A stretch of 64,000 nt of DNA from Hydractinia symbiolongicarpus (GCF_029227915.1 NC_079884.1:29762001-29826000); one strand, 5' to 3'; shown: positions 21,119 through 34,470, counted from the first letter of the stretch. Notes: a model not told the origin generated them from the letters alone. Program-made: numbers and translations.

Positions 21119-22132
21119 AGTTTTCAAAAATGTTTTCATTTTTGATGAGACGCTGAATAAAAGAAGTTTAATCGCCGGCAAACGAAAACCTGCGATTTCC
21201 CGTAAATCCCGGACTCGGCCTGTAAAGTCAAAAGGATACAAAAAAAGTACCCAGGGAGTAAACTCATTTCCCGAACGATTTTTTAAATTACTATTTAACC
21301 ACTAAAGCCCATGAGACTTGTAGTTTTCAAAAATGTTTTCATTTTTGATGAGACGCTGATTAAAAGAAGTTTAATCGCCGGCAAACGAAAACCCGCCATT
21401 TCCCGTAAATCCCGGGCTTGGCCCGTATAGTCAAAAGTATACAAAGAGAGTACCCAGGGAGTAAACTCATTTCCCGAACAATTTTTTAAATTATTTTTTC
21501 ACCACTAAAACGCATGAGACTTGTAGTTTTCAAAAATGTTTTCATTTTTGATGAGACGCTTAATGAAAGAGGTTTAATCGCTGGCAAACGAAAACCCGCG
21601 ATTTCCCGTAAATCCCGGGCTTGGCCCGTATAGTCAAAAGTATACAAAGAAAGTACCCAGGGAGTAAACTCATTTCCCAATCGATTTTTTAAATTATTTT
21701 TCACCACTAAAAGGCATGAGACTTGTAGTTTTCAAACTTGTTTTCATTTTTGATGAGACGCTGAATAAAAGAAGTTTAATCGCCGGCAAACGAAAACCCG
21801 CGATTTTCCGTAAATCCCGGGCTTGGCACGTATAGTTGAATGTATATAAAGAATGTACCCAAGGAGTAAACTGATTTCCCGAACGATTTTTCAAATTATT
21901 TCTGCACCACTAGAACGAATGAGACTTGTAGTTTTCAAAAATGTTTTCATTTTTAATGAGACGCTTAATGAAAGAGGTTTAATCGCCGGCAAACAAAAAC
22001 CCGCGATTTCCCGTAAATCCCGGGCTTCTCCCATATAGTCCAATGTATACAAAGAAAGTACCCTGTGAGTTTACTCATTTCCAGAACGATTTTTTAAATT
22101 ATCTTTTCACCACTAAATCGCATGAGACTTGT
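21119..22132 (+). repeat. 5-monomer unit, copy 2 of the 1,014-bp duplication
   Basis: Second copy of the preceding unit, with no difference noticed in the parts compared. Its right part overlaps the left part of the next, independent duplication (1,012 bp), so two duplications of similar length but different register lie side by side. Confidence 0.87.
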
Positions 22133-22816
22133 AGTTTTAAAAAATGTTTTCATTTTTGATGAGACGCTGAATAAAAGAAGTTTAATCGCCGGCAAACGAA
22201 AACCTGCGATTTCCCGTAAATCCCAGACTCGGTTCGTATAGTCAAAAGTATACAAAGAAAGTACCCAAGGAGTAAACTGATTTCCCGAACGATTTTTCAA
22301 ATTATTTCTGCACCACTAGAACGAATGAGACTTGCAGAATTCAAAAATGTTTTCATTTTTAATGAGACGCTTAATGAAAGAGGTTTATTCACCGGCAAAC
22401 GAAAACCAGCGATTTCTCCTAAATCCCGGGTTTGGTCCGTGTAGTCGAATGTATACAAATAAGTACCCAGGGAGTAAACTCATTTCCCGAACGATTTTTT
22501 AAATTTTTTTTCATCACTAAAACGCATGAGACTTGTAGTTTTCAAAAATGTTTTCATTTTTGATGGGACGCTGAATAAAAGAAGTTTATCGCCGGCAAAC
22601 GAAAACCCGCGATTTCCCGTAAATCCCGGCCTCGACCCGTATAGTCAAAAGTATACAAAGAAAGTACCCAGGGAGTAAACTCATTTCCCGAACGATTTTT
22701 TAAATTATTTTTTCACCACAAAAACGCATGAGACTTGTAGTTTTCAAAAATGTTTTCATTTTTGATGAGACGCTTAATGAAAGAGGTTTAATCGCCGGCA
22801 AACAAAAACCAGCGAT
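21805..22816 (+). repeat. 5-monomer unit, copy 1 of a 1,012-bp tandem duplication
   Basis: Reading from the TATATAAAG half-monomer through CTAGAACG, CTAAATCG, CACCGGC and class G monomers. The rare variants CTTGCAGAATTC, GTTTATTCACCGGC and CCGGCCTCGACCCG occur in both copies. The chimeric monomer at about 22,727-22,920 joins CAAACAAAAACCAGCGAT to TTTCCGTAAATCC, marking the crossover point. Confidence 0.87.
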
Positions 22817-23828
22817 TTTCCGTAAATCCCGGGCTTGGCACGTATAGTTGAATGTATATAAAGAATGTACCCAAGGAGTAAACTGATTTCCCGAACGATT
22901 TTTCAAATTATTTCTGCACCACTAGAACGAATGAGACTTGTAGTTTTCAAAAATGTTTTCATTTTTAATGAGACGCTTAATGAAAGAGGTTTAATCGCCG
23001 GCAAACAAAAACCCGCGATTTCCCGTAAATCCCGGGCTTCTCCCATATAGTCCAATGTATACAAAGAAAGTACCCTGTGAGTTTACTCATTTCCAGAACG
23101 ATTTTTTAAATTATCTTTTCACCACTAAATCGCATGAGACTTGTAGTTTTAAAAAATGTTTTCATTTTTGATGAGACGCTGAATAAAAGAAGTTTAATCG
23201 CCGGCAAACGAAAACCTGCGATTTCCCGTAAATCCCAGACTCGGTTCGTATAGTCAAAAGTATACAAAGAAAGTACCCAAGGAGTAAACTGATTTCCCGA
23301 ACGATTTTTCAAATTATTTCTGCACCACTAGAACGAATGAGACTTGCAGAATTCAAAAATGTTTTCATTTTTAATGAGACGCTTAATGAAAGAGGTTTAT
23401 TCACCGGCAAACGAAAACCAGCGATTTCTCCTAAATCCCGGGTTTGGTCCGTGTAGTCGAATGTATACAAATAAGTACCCAGGGAGTAAACTCATTTCCC
23501 GAACGATTTTTTAAATTTTTTTTCATCACTAAAACGCATGAGACTTGTAGTTTTCAAAAATGTTTTCATTTTTGATGGGACGCTGAATAAAAGAAGTTTA
23601 TCGCCGGCAAACGAAAACCCGCGATTTCCCGTAAATCCCGGCCTCGACCCGTATAGTCAAAAGTATACAAAGAAAGTACCCAGGGAGTAAACTCATTTCC
23701 CGAACGATTTTTTAAATTATTTTTTCACCACAAAAACGCAAGAGACTTGTAGTTTTCAAAAATGTTTTCATTTTTGATGAGACGCTTAATGAAAGAGGTT
23801 TAATCGCCGGCAAACAAAAACCAGCGAT
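22817..23828 (+). repeat. 5-monomer unit, copy 2 of the 1,012-bp duplication
   Basis: Second copy. The only difference I noticed is GCAAGAGAC near 23,739 against GCATGAGAC near 22,727. After about 23,828 the sequence continues as CCCCTAAATCCCGGACTCGG, the uninterrupted version of the monomer that was split at the junction. Confidence 0.87.
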
Positions 23829-24639
23829 TTCCCCTAAATCCCGGACTCGGCCCGTATAAAGAAAAGTATACAAAAAAAGTACCCAGGGAGTAAATTCATT
23901 TCCCGAACGATTTTTTAAATTATTTTTTCACCACTAAAACGCATGAGACTTGTAGTTTTCAAAAATGTTTTCATTTTTGATGAGACGCTGAATAAAAGAA
24001 GTTTAATCGCCGGCAAACGAAAACCTGCGATTTCCCGTAAATCCCGGACTCGGCCTGTAAAGTCAAAAGTATACAAAAAAAGTACCCAGGGAGTAAACTC
24101 ATTTCCCGAACGATTTTTTAAATTATTATTTAACCACTAAAGCCCATGAGACTTGTAGTTTTCAAAAATGTTTTCATTTTTGATGAGACGCTGATTAAAA
24201 GAAGTTTAATCGCCGGCAAACGAAAACCCGCGATTTCCCGTAAATCCCGGGCTTGGCCCGTATAGTCAAAAGTATACAAAGAAAGTACCCAGGGAGTAAA
24301 CTCATTTCCCGAACAATTTTTTAAATTATTTTTTCACCACTAAAACGCATGAGACTTGTAGTTTTCAAAAATGTTTTCATTTTTGATGAGACGCTTAATG
24401 AAAGAGGTTTAATCGCCGGCAAACGAAAACCCGCGATTTCCCGTAAATCCCGGGCTTGGCCCGTATAGTCAAAAGTATACAAAGAAAGTACCCAGGGAGT
24501 AAACTCATTTCCCAATCGATTTTTTAAATTATTTTTCACCACTAAAAGGCATGAGACTTGTAGTTTTCAAACTTGTTTTCATTTTTGATGAGACGCTGAA
24601 TAAAAGAAGTTTAATCGCCGGCAAACGAAAACCCGCGAT

Positions 24640-26460
24640 TTCCCGTAAATCCCCGGCTTGGCACGTATAGTTGAATGTATATAAAGAAAGTACCCAAGGA
24701 GTAAACTGATTTCCCGAACGATTTTTCAAATTATTTCTGCACCACTAGAACGAATGAGAATTGTAGTTTTCAAAAATGTTTTCATTTTTAATGAGACGCT
24801 TAATGAAAGAGGTTTAATCGCCGGCAAACAAAAACCCGCGATTTCCCGTAAATCCCGGGCTTCTCCCGTATAGTCCAATGTATACAAAGAAAGTACCCTG
24901 TGAGTTTACTCATTTCCAGAACGATTTTTTAAATTATCTTTTCACCACTAAATCGCATGAGACTTGTAGTTTTAAAAAATGTTTTCATTTTTGATGAGAC
25001 GCTGAATAAAAGAAGTTTAATCGCCGGCAAACGAAAACCTGCGATTTCCCGTAAATCCCAGACTCGGTTCGTATAGTCAAAAGTATACAAAGAAAGTACC
25101 CAAGGAGTAAACTGATTTCCCGAACGATTTTTCAAATTATTTCTGCACCACTAGAACGAATGAGACTTGCAGTTTTCAAAAATGTTTTCATTTTTAATGA
25201 GACGCTTAATGAAAGAGGTTTAATCACCGGCAAACGAAAACCAGCGATTTCTCCTAAATCCCGGGTTTGGTCCGTGTAGTCGAATGTATACAAATAAGTA
25301 CCCAGGGAGTAAACTCATTTCCCGAACGATTTTTTAATTTTTTTTTCATCACTAAAACGCATGAGATTTGTAGTTTTCAAAAATGTTTTCATTTTTGATG
25401 AGACGCTTAATGAAAGAGGTTTAATCGCCGGCAAACGAAAACCCGCGATTTCCCGTAAATCCCGGGCTTGGCCCGTATAGTCAAAAGTATACAAAGAAAG
25501 TACCCAGGGAGTAAACTCATTTCCCAATCGATTTTTTAAATTATTTTTCACCACTAAAAGGCATGAGACTTGTAGTTTTCAAACTTGTTTTCATTTTTGA
25601 TGAGACGCTGAATAAAAGAAGTTTAATCGCCGGCAAACGAAAACCCGCGATTTCCCGTAAATCCCGGGCTTGGCACGTATAGTTGAATGTATATAAAGAA
25701 AGTACCCAAGGAGTAAACTGATTTCCCGAACGATTTTTCAAATTATTTCTGCACCACTAGAACGAATGAGACTTGTAGTTTTCAAAAATGTTTTCATTTT
25801 TAATGAGACGCTTAATGAAAGAGGTTTAATCGCCGGCAAACAAAAACCCGCGATTTCCCGTAAATCCCGGGCTTCTCCCGCATAGTCCAATGTATACAAA
25901 GAAAGTACCCTGTGAGTTTACTCATTTCCAGAACGATTTTTTAAATTATCTTTTCACCACTAAATCGCATGAGACTTGTAGTTTTAAAAAATGTTTTCAT
26001 TTTTGATGAGACGCTGAATAAAAGAAGTTTAATCGCCGGCAAACGAAAACCTGCGACTTCCCGTAAATCCCAGACTCGGTTCGTATAGTCAAAAGTATAC
26101 AAAGAAAGTACTCAAGGAGTAAACTGATTTCCCGAACGATTTTTCAAATTATTTCTGCACCACTAGAACGAATGAGACTTGCAGTTTTCAAAAATGTTTT
26201 CATTTTTAATGAGACGCTTAATGAAAGAGGTTTAATCACCGGCAAACGAAAACCAGCGATTTCTCCTAAATCCCGGGTTTGGTCCGTGTAGTCGAATGTA
26301 TACAAATAAGTACCCAGGGAGTAAACTCATTTCCCGAACGATTTTTTAAATTTTTTTTCATCACTAAAACGCATGAGACTTGTAGTTTTCAAAAATGTTT
26401 TCACTTTTGATGGGACGCTGATAAAAAGAAGTTTATCGCCGGCAAACGAAAACCCGCGAT
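24640..26460 (+). repeat. 9-monomer unit, copy 1 of a 1,821-bp tandem duplication
   Basis: Starts inside a TATATAAAG monomer with the private centre AAATCCCCGGCTTGG. Matching points 24,929/26,750, 25,315/27,136 and 25,541/27,362 all give 1,821 bp. The joint is visible in the monomer at 26,374, whose left part (GATGGGACGCTGATAAAAAG, GTTTATCG) belongs to class G and whose right part is the AAATCCCCGGCTTGG half. Confidence 0.88.
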
Positions 26461-28281
26461 TTCCCGTAAATCCCCGGCTTGGCACGTATAGTTGAATGTA
26501 TATAAAGAAAGTACCCAAGGAGTAAACTGATTTCCCGAACGATTTTTCAAATTATTTCTGCACCACTAGAACGAATGAGAATTGTAGTTTTCAAAAATGT
26601 TTTCATTTTTAATGAGACGCTTAATGAAAGAGGTTTAATCGCCGGCAAACAAAAACCCGCGATTTCCCGTAAATCCCGGGCTTCTCCCGTATAGTCCAAT
26701 GTATACAAAGAAAGTACCCTGTGAGTTTACTCATTTCCAGAACGATTTTTTAAATTATCTTTTCACCACTAAATCGCATGAGACTTGTAGTTTTAAAAAA
26801 TGTTTTCATTTTTGATGAGACGCTGAATAAAAGAAGTTTAATCGCCGGCAAACGAAAACCTGCGATTTCCCGTAAATCCCAGACTCGGTTCGTATAGTCA
26901 AAAGTATACAAAGAAAGTACCCAAGGAGTAAACTGATTTCCCGAACGATTTTTCAAATTATTTCTGCACCACTAGAACGAATGAGACTTGCAGTTTTCAA
27001 AAATGTTTTCATTTTTAATGAGACGCTTAATGAAAGAGGTTTAATCACCGGCAAACGAAAACCAGCGATTTCTCCTAAATCCCGGGTTTGGTCCGTGTAG
27101 TCGAATGTATACAAATAAGTACCCAGGGAGTAAACTCATTTCCCGAACGATTTTTTAATTTTTTTTTCATCACTAAAACGCATGAGATTTGTAGTTTTCA
27201 AAAATGTTTTCATTTTTGATGAGACGCTTAATGAAAGAGGTTTAATCGCCGGCAAACGAAAACCCGCGATTTCCCGTAAATCCCGGGCTTGGCCCGTATA
27301 GTCAAAAGTATACAAAGAAAGTACCCAGGGAGTAAACTCATTTCCCAATCGATTTTTTAAATTATTTTTCACCACTAAAAGGCATGAGACTTGTAGTTTT
27401 CAAACTTGTTTTCATTTTTGATGAGACGCTGAATAAAAGAAGTTTAATCGCCGGCAAACGAAAACCCGCGATTTCCCGTAAATCCCGGGCTTGGCACGTA
27501 TAGTTGAATGTATATAAAGAAAGTACCCAAGGAGTAAACTGATTTCCCGAACGATTTTTCAAATTATTTCTGCACCACTAGAACGAATGAGACTTGTAGT
27601 TTTCAAAAATGTTTTCATTTTTAATGAGACGCTTAATGAAAGAGGTTTAATCGCCGGCAAACAAAAACCCGCGATTTCCCGTAAATCCCGGGCTTCTCCC
27701 GCATAGTCCAATGTATACAAAGAAAGTACCCTGTGAGTTTACTCATTTCCAGAACGATTTTTTAAATTATCTTTTCACCACTAAATCGCATGAGACTTGT
27801 AGTTTTAAAAAATGTTTTCATTTTTGATGAGACGCTGAATAAAAGAAGTTTAATCGCCGGCAAACGAAAACCTGCGACTTCCCGTAAATCCCAGACTCGG
27901 TTCGTATAGTCAAAAGTATACAAAGAAAGTACTCAAGGAGTAAACTGATTTCCCGAACGATTTTTCAAATTATTTCTGCACCACTAGAACGAATGAGACT
28001 TGCAGTTTTCAAAAATGTTTTCATTTTTAATGAGACGCTTAATGAAAGAGGTTTAATCACCGGCAAACGAAAACCAGCGATTTCTCCTAAATCCCGGGTT
28101 TGGTCCGTGTAGTCGAATGTATACAAATAAGTACCCAGGGAGTAAACTCATTTCCCGAACGATTTTTTAATTTTTTTTTCATCACTAAAACGCATGAGAC
28201 TTGTAGTTTTCAAAAATGTTTTCATTTTTGATGGGACGCTGATAAAAAGAAGTTTATCGCCGGCAAACGAAAACCCGCGAT
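26461..28281 (+). repeat. 9-monomer unit, copy 2 of the 1,821-bp duplication
   Basis: Second copy, including the same private variants (GAGATTTGTAG, TTAATTTTTTTTTCATC, CTCCCGCATAG, CCTGCGACTTCCCG). The duplication straddles the left edge of copy A, and its junction is also found in copy B (about 43,889), so it is older than the A/B duplication. Confidence 0.88.
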
Positions 28282-29219
28282 TTCCCGTAAATCCCGGACT
28301 CGGCCCGCATAGTCAAAAGTATACAAAGAAAGTACCCAGGGAGTAAATTCATTTCCCAAACGATTTTTTAAATTATTTTTTCACCACTAAAACGCATGAG
28401 ACCTGTAGTTTTCAAAAGTGTTTTCATTTTTGATGGGTCGCTGAATAAAAGAAGTTTAATCGCCGGCAAACGAAAACCCGCGATTTCCCGTAAATCCCGG
28501 CCTCGGCCCGTATAGTCAAAAGTATACAAAGAAAGTACCCAGGGAGTAAACTCCTTTCCCGAACGATTTTTTAAATTATTTTTTCACCACTAAAACGCAT
28601 GAGACTTGTAGTTTTCAAAAATGTTTTCATTTTTGATGAGACGCTTAATGAAAGAGGTTTAATCGCCGGCAAACAAAATCAGCGATTTCCCCTAAATCCC
28701 GGACTCGGCCCGAATAAAGAAAAGTATACAAAGAAAGTACCCAGGAAGTAAATTCATTTCCCGAACGATTTTTTAAATTATTTTTTCACCACTAAAACGC
28801 ATGAGACTTGTAGTTTTCAAAAATGTTTTTATTTTTGATGAGACGCTGAATAAAAGAAGTTTAATCGCCGGCAAACGAAAACCTGCGATTTCCCGTAAAT
28901 CCCGGACTCGGCCTGTAAAGTCAAAAGTATACAAAAAAAGTACCCAGGGAGTAAACTCATTTCCCGAACGATTTTTTAAATTATTATTTAACCACTAAAG
29001 CCCATGAGACTTGTAGTTTTCAAAAATGTTTTCATTTTTGATGAGACGCTGATTAAAAGAAGTTTAATCGCCGGCAAACGAAAACCCGCCATTTCCCGTA
29101 AATCCCGGGCTTGGCCCGTATAGTCAAAAGTATACAAAGAAAGTACCCAGGGAGTAAACTCATTTCCCGAACAATTTTTTAAATTATTTTTTCACCACTA
29201 AAACGCATGAGACTTGCAG
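27600..29219 (+). repeat. 8-monomer unit, copy 1 of a 1,620-bp tandem duplication
   Basis: Matching points 28,194/29,814 and 28,801/30,421 give 1,620 bp. The unit contains CTAGAACG, CTAAATCG, CACCGGC, class G, GACCTGTAG, class L-like (CAAACAAAATCAGCG), CCTGTAAAG and CTGATTAAAAG monomers. The monomer at 29,207 has a CACTAAAACGCATGAG left end in place of the CTAGAACGAATGAG end seen at 27,588, marking the junction. Confidence 0.88.
28396..28598 (+). repeat. Monomer class with GACCTGTAG / GATGGGTCGC
   Basis: Marked by GAGACCTGTAG, CAAAAGTGTTTTC, GATGGGTCGCTG and CCCGGCCTCGGCCCG. An earlier relative without the AAAGTG change lies at about 19,487. It recurs once per 8-mer or 6-mer unit in 28-36 kb and in the matching part of copy B, so it is a useful counter of HOR units there. 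Confidence 0.85.
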
Positions 29220-30839
29220 TTTTCAAAAATGTTTTCATTTTTAATGAGACGCTTAATGAAAGAGGTTTAATCGCCGGCAAACAAAAACCCGCGATTTCCC
29301 GTAAATCCCGGGCTTCTCCCGCATAGTCCAATGTATACAAAGAAAGTACCCTGTGAGTTTACTCATTTCCAGAACGATTTTTTAAATTATCTTTTCACCA
29401 CTAAATCGCATGAGACTTGTAGTTTTAAAAAATGTTTTCATTTTTGATGAGACGCTGAATAAAAGAAGTTTAATCGCCGGCAAACGAAAACCTGCGACTT
29501 CCCGTAAATCCCAGACTCGGTTCGTATAGTCAAAAGTATACAAAGAAAGTACTCAAGGAGTAAACTGATTTCCCGAACGATTTTTCAAATTATTTCTGCA
29601 CCACTAGAACGAATGAGACTTGCAGTTTTCAAAAATGTTTTCATTTTTAATGAGACGCTTAATGAAAGAGGTTTAATCACCGGCAAACGAAAACCAGCGA
29701 TTTCTCCTAAATCCCGGGTTTGGTCCGTGTAGTCGAATGTATACAAATAAGTACCCAGGGAGTAAACTCATTTCCCGAACGATTTTTTAAATTTTTTTTC
29801 ATCACTAAAACGCATGAGACTTGTAGTTTTCAAAAATGTTTTCATTTTTGATGGGACGCTGATAAAAAGAAGTTTATCGCCGGCAAACGAAAACCCGCGA
29901 TTTCCCGTAAATCCCGGACTCGGCCCGCATAGTCAAAAGTATACAAAGAAAGTACCCAGGGAGTAAATTCATTTCCCAAACGATTTTTTAAATTATTTTT
30001 TCACCACTAAAACGCATGAGACCTGTAGTTTTCAAAAGTGTTTTCATTTTTGATGGGTCGCTGAATAAAAGAAGTTTAATCGCCGGCAAACGAAAACCCG
30101 CGATTTCCCGTAAATCCCGGCCTCGGCCCGTATAGTCAAAAGTATACAAAGAAAGTACCCAGGGAGTAAACTCCTTTCCCGAACGATTTTTTAAATTATT
30201 TTTTCACCACTAAAACGCATGAGACTTGTAGTTTTCAAAAATGTTTTCATTTTTGATGAGACGCTTAATGAAAGAGGTTTAATCGCCGGCAAACAAAATC
30301 AGCGATTTCCCCTAAATCCCGGACTCGGCCCGAATAAAGAAAAGTATACAAAGAAAGTACCCAGGAAGTAAATTCATTTCCCGAACGATTTTTTAAATTA
30401 TTTTTTCACCACTAAAACGCATGAGACTTGTAGTTTTCAAAAATGTTTTTATTTTTGATGAGACGCTGAATAAAAGAAGTTTAATCGCCGGCAAACGAAA
30501 ACCTGCGATTTCCCGTAAATCCCGGACTCGGCCTGTAAAGTCAAAAGTATACAAAAAAAGTACCCAGGGAGTAAACTCATTTCCCGAACGATTTTTTAAA
30601 TTATTATTTAACCACTAAAGCCCATGAGACTTGTAGTTTTCAAAAATGTTTTCATTTTTGATGAGACGCTGATTAAAAGAAGTTTAATCGCCGGCAAACG
30701 AAAACCCGCCATTTCCCGTAAATCCCGGGCTTGGCCCGTATAGTCAAAAGTATACAAAGAAAGTACCCAGGGAGTAAACTCATTTCCCGAACAATTTTTT
30801 AAATTATTTTTTCACCACTAAAACGCATGAGACTTGCAG
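29220..30839 (+). repeat. 8-monomer unit, copy 2 of the 1,620-bp duplication
   Basis: Second copy. The monomer at 29,768-29,814 has TTAAATTTTTTTTCATC where copy 1 has TTAATTTTTTTTTCATC. The 8-mer has the same composition as the following 6-mers plus two extra monomers (the CTTCTCCCG and CTAAATCG ones), so the 6-mer looks like an 8-mer that lost two monomers, or the reverse. Confidence 0.87.
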
Positions 30840-32040
30840 TTTTCAAAAATGTTTTCATTTTTAATGAGACGCTTAATGAAAGAGGTTTAATCACCGGCAA
30901 ACGAAAACCAGCGATTTCTCCTAAATCCCGGGTTTGGTCCGTGTAGTCGAATGTATACAAATAAGTACCCAGGGAGTAAACTCATTTCCCGAACGATTTT
31001 TTAAATTTTTTTTCATCACTAAAACGCATGACACTTGTAGTTTTCAAAAATGTTTTCATTTTTGATGGGACGCTGAATAAAAGAAGTTTATCGCCGGCAA
31101 ACGAAAACCCGCGATTTCCCGTAAATCTCGGACTCGGCCTGCATAGTCAAAAGTATACAAAAAAAGTTACCAGGGAGTAAATTCATTTCCCGAACGATTT
31201 TTTAAATTATTTTTTCACCACTAAAACGCATGAGACCTGTAGTTTTCAAAAGTGTTTTCATTTTTGATGGGTCGCTGAATAAAAGAAGTTTAATCGCCGG
31301 CAAACGAAAACCCGCGATTTCCCGTAAATCCCGGCCTCGGCCCGTATAGTCAAAAGTATACAAAGAAAGTACCCAGGGAGTAAACTCATTTCCCGAACGA
31401 TTTTTTAAATTATTTTTTCACCACTAAAACGCATGAGACTTGTAGTTTTCAAAAATGTTTTCATTTTTGATGAGACGCTTAATGAAAGAGGTTTAATCGC
31501 CGGCAAACAAAATCAGCGATTTCCCCTAAATCCCGGACTCGGCCCGAATAAAGAAAAGTATACAAAGAAAGTACCCAGGAAGTAAATTCATTTCCCGAAC
31601 GATTTTTTAAATTATTTTTTCACCACTAAAACGCATGAGACTTGTAGTTTTCAAAAATGTTTTTATTTTTGATGAGACGCTGAATAAAAGAAGTTTAATC
31701 GCCGGCAAACGAAAACCTGCGATTTCCCGTAAATCCCGGACTCGGCCTGTAAAGTCAAAAGTATACAAAAAAAGTACCCAGGGAGTAAACTCATTTCCCG
31801 AACGATTTTTTAAATTATTATTTAACCACTAAAGCCCATGAGACTTGTAGTTTTCAAAAATGTTTTCATTTTTGATGAGACGCTGATTAAAAGAAGTTTA
31901 ATCGCCGGCAAACGAAAACCCGCCATTTCCCGTAAATCCCGGGCTTGGCCCGTATAGTCAAAAGTATACAAAGAAAGTACCCAGGGAGTAAACTCATTTC
32001 CCGAACAATTTTTTAAATTATTTTTTCACCACTAAAACGC
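30827..32040 (+). repeat. 6-monomer HOR unit, copy 1 (1,214 bp)
   Basis: Contains CACCGGC, class G with GCATGACACTTG, GACCTGTAG, class L-like, CCTGTAAAG and CTGATTAAAAG monomers. Its right half carries variants shared with the upstream 8-mers (CAAAATCAGCG, CCCGAATAAAG, CAGGAAGTAAATTC), while its left half is like the next 6-mer (GACACTTG, AAATCTCGGAC, AAAAGTTACCAGG). It therefore looks like a recombinant. No separate equivalent exists in copy B. Confidence 0.88.
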
Positions 32041-33254
32041 ATGAGACTTGCAGTTTTCAAAAATGTTTTCATTTTTAATGAGACGCTTAATGAAAGAGGT
32101 TTAATCACCGGCAAACGAAAACCAGCGATTTCTCCTAAATCCCGGGTTTGGTCCGTGTAGTCGAATGTATACAAATAAGTACCCAGGGAGTAAACTCATT
32201 TCCCGAACGATTTTTTAAATTTTTTTTCATCACTAAAACGCATGACACTTGTAGTTTTCAAAAATGTTTTCATTTTTGATGGGACGCTGAATAAAAGAAG
32301 TTTATCGCCGGCAAACGAAAACCCGCGATTTCCCGTAAATCTCGGACTCGGCCTGCATAGTCAAAAGTATACAAAAAAAGTTACCAGGGAGTAAATTCAT
32401 TTCCCGAACGATTTTTTAAATTATTTTTTCACCACTAAAACGCATGAGACCTGTAGTTTTCAAAAGTGTTTTCATTTTTGATGGGTCGCTGAATAAAAGA
32501 AGTTTAATCGCCGGCAAACGAAAACCCGCGATTTCCCGTAAATCCCGGCCTCGGCCCGTATAGTCAAAAGTATACAAAGAAAGTACCCAGGGAGTAAACT
32601 CATTTCCCGAACGATTTTTTAAATTATTTTTTCACCACTAAAACGCATGAGACTTGTAGTTTTCAAAAATGTTTTCATTTTTGATGAGACGCTTAATGAA
32701 AGAGGTTTAATCGCCGGCAAACAAAACCAGCGATTTCCCCTAAATCCCGGACTCGGCCCGTATAAAGAAAAGTATACAAAGAAAGTACCCAGGGAGTAAA
32801 TTCATTTCCCGAACGATTTTTTAAATTATTTTTTCACCACTAAAACGCATGAGACTTGTAGTTTTCAAAAATGTTTTCATTTTTGATGAGACGCTGAATA
32901 AAAGAAGTTTAATCGCCGGCAAACGAAAACCTGCGATTTCCCGTAAATCCCGGATTCGGCCTGTAAAGTCAAAAGTATACAAAAAAAGTACCCAGGGAGT
33001 AAGTTCATTTCCCGAACGATTTTTTAAATTATTATTTAACCACTAAAGCCCATGAGACTTGTAGTTTTCAAAAATGTTTTCATTTTTGATGAGACGCTGA
33101 TTAAAAGAAGTTTAATCGCCGGCAAACGAAAACCCGCCATTTCCCGTAAATCCCGGGCTTGGCCCGTATAGTCAAAAGTATACAAAGAAAGTACCCAGGG
33201 AGTAAACTCATTTCCCGAACAATTTTTTAAATTATTTTTTCACCACTAAAACGC
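32041..33254 (+). repeat. 6-monomer HOR unit, copy 2 (1,214 bp)
   Basis: Second six-monomer unit, distinguished from copy 1 by CAAAACCAGCG, CCCGTATAAAG, CCCGGATTCGG and GGAGTAAGTTC. This is the version that corresponds to 48,255-49,468 in copy B (offset 16,214 bp). Confidence 0.88.
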
Positions 33255-34470
33255 ATGAGACTTGTAGTTTTCAAAAATGTTTTCATTTTTGATGAGACGC
33301 TTAATGAAAGAGGTTTAATCGCCGGCAAACGAAAACCCGCGATTTCCCGTAAATCCCGGGCTTGGCCCGTATAGTCAAAAGTATACAAAGAAAGTACCCA
33401 GGGAGTAAACTCATTTCCCAATCGATTTTTTAAATTATTTTTCACCACTAAAAGGCATGAGACTTGTAGTTTTCAAACTTGTTTTCATTTTTAATGAGAC
33501 GCTGAATAAAAGAAGTTTAATCGCCGGCAAACGAAAACCCGCGATTTCCCGTAAATCCCGGGCTTGGCACGTATAGTTGAATGTATATAAAGAAAGTACC
33601 CAAGGAGTAAACTGATTTCCCGAACGATTTTTCAAATTATGTCTGCACCACTAGAACGAATGAGACTTGTAGTTTTCAAAAATGTTTTCATTTTTAATGA
33701 GACGCTTAATGAAAGAGGTTTAATCGCCGGCAAACGAAAACCTGCGATTTCCCGTAAATCCTGGGCTTGTCCAGTATAGTCCAACGTATACAAGGAAAGT
33801 ACCCTGTGAGTTAACTTATTTCCAGAGCGATTTTTTAAATTATCTTTTCACCACTAAATCGCATGAGACTTGTAGTTTTCAAAAATGTTTTCATTTTTGA
33901 TGAGACGCTGAATAAAAGAAGTTTAATCGCCGGCAACGAAAACCCGCGATTTCCCGTAAATCCCGGGCTTGGCACGTATAGTTGAATGTATATAAAGAAA
34001 GTACCCAAGGAGTAAACTGATTTGCCGAACGATTTTTCAAATTATTTCTGCACCACTAGAACGAATGAGGCTTGTAGTATTCAAAAATGTTTTCATTTTT
34101 AATGAGACGCTTAATGAAAGAGGTTTAATCGCCGGCAAACAAAAACCCGCGATTTCCCGTAAATCCCGGGCTTCTCCCGTATAGTCCAATGTATACAAAG
34201 AAAGTACCCTGTGAGTTAACTCATTTCCAGAACGATTTTTTAAATTATCTTTTCACCACTAAAACGCATGAGACTTGTAGTTTTCAAAAATGTTTTCATT
34301 TTTGATGGGACGGTGAATAAAAGAAGTTTAATTGCCGGCAAACGAAAACCCGCGACTTCCCGTAACTCCAGGACTCGGCCCGTATAGTCAAAAGTACACG
34401 AAGAAAGTACCCAGGGAGTAAACTCATTTCCCGAACGATTTTTTAAATTATTTCTTCACCACTAAAACGT

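Noticed and set aside
22230-22245. RNA polymerase III B-box-like string GGTTCGTATAG
   Set aside because: It matches only the first six bases of the B box consensus. There is no A box upstream, and it comes from a simple CCCG-to-TTCG change in one subclass.
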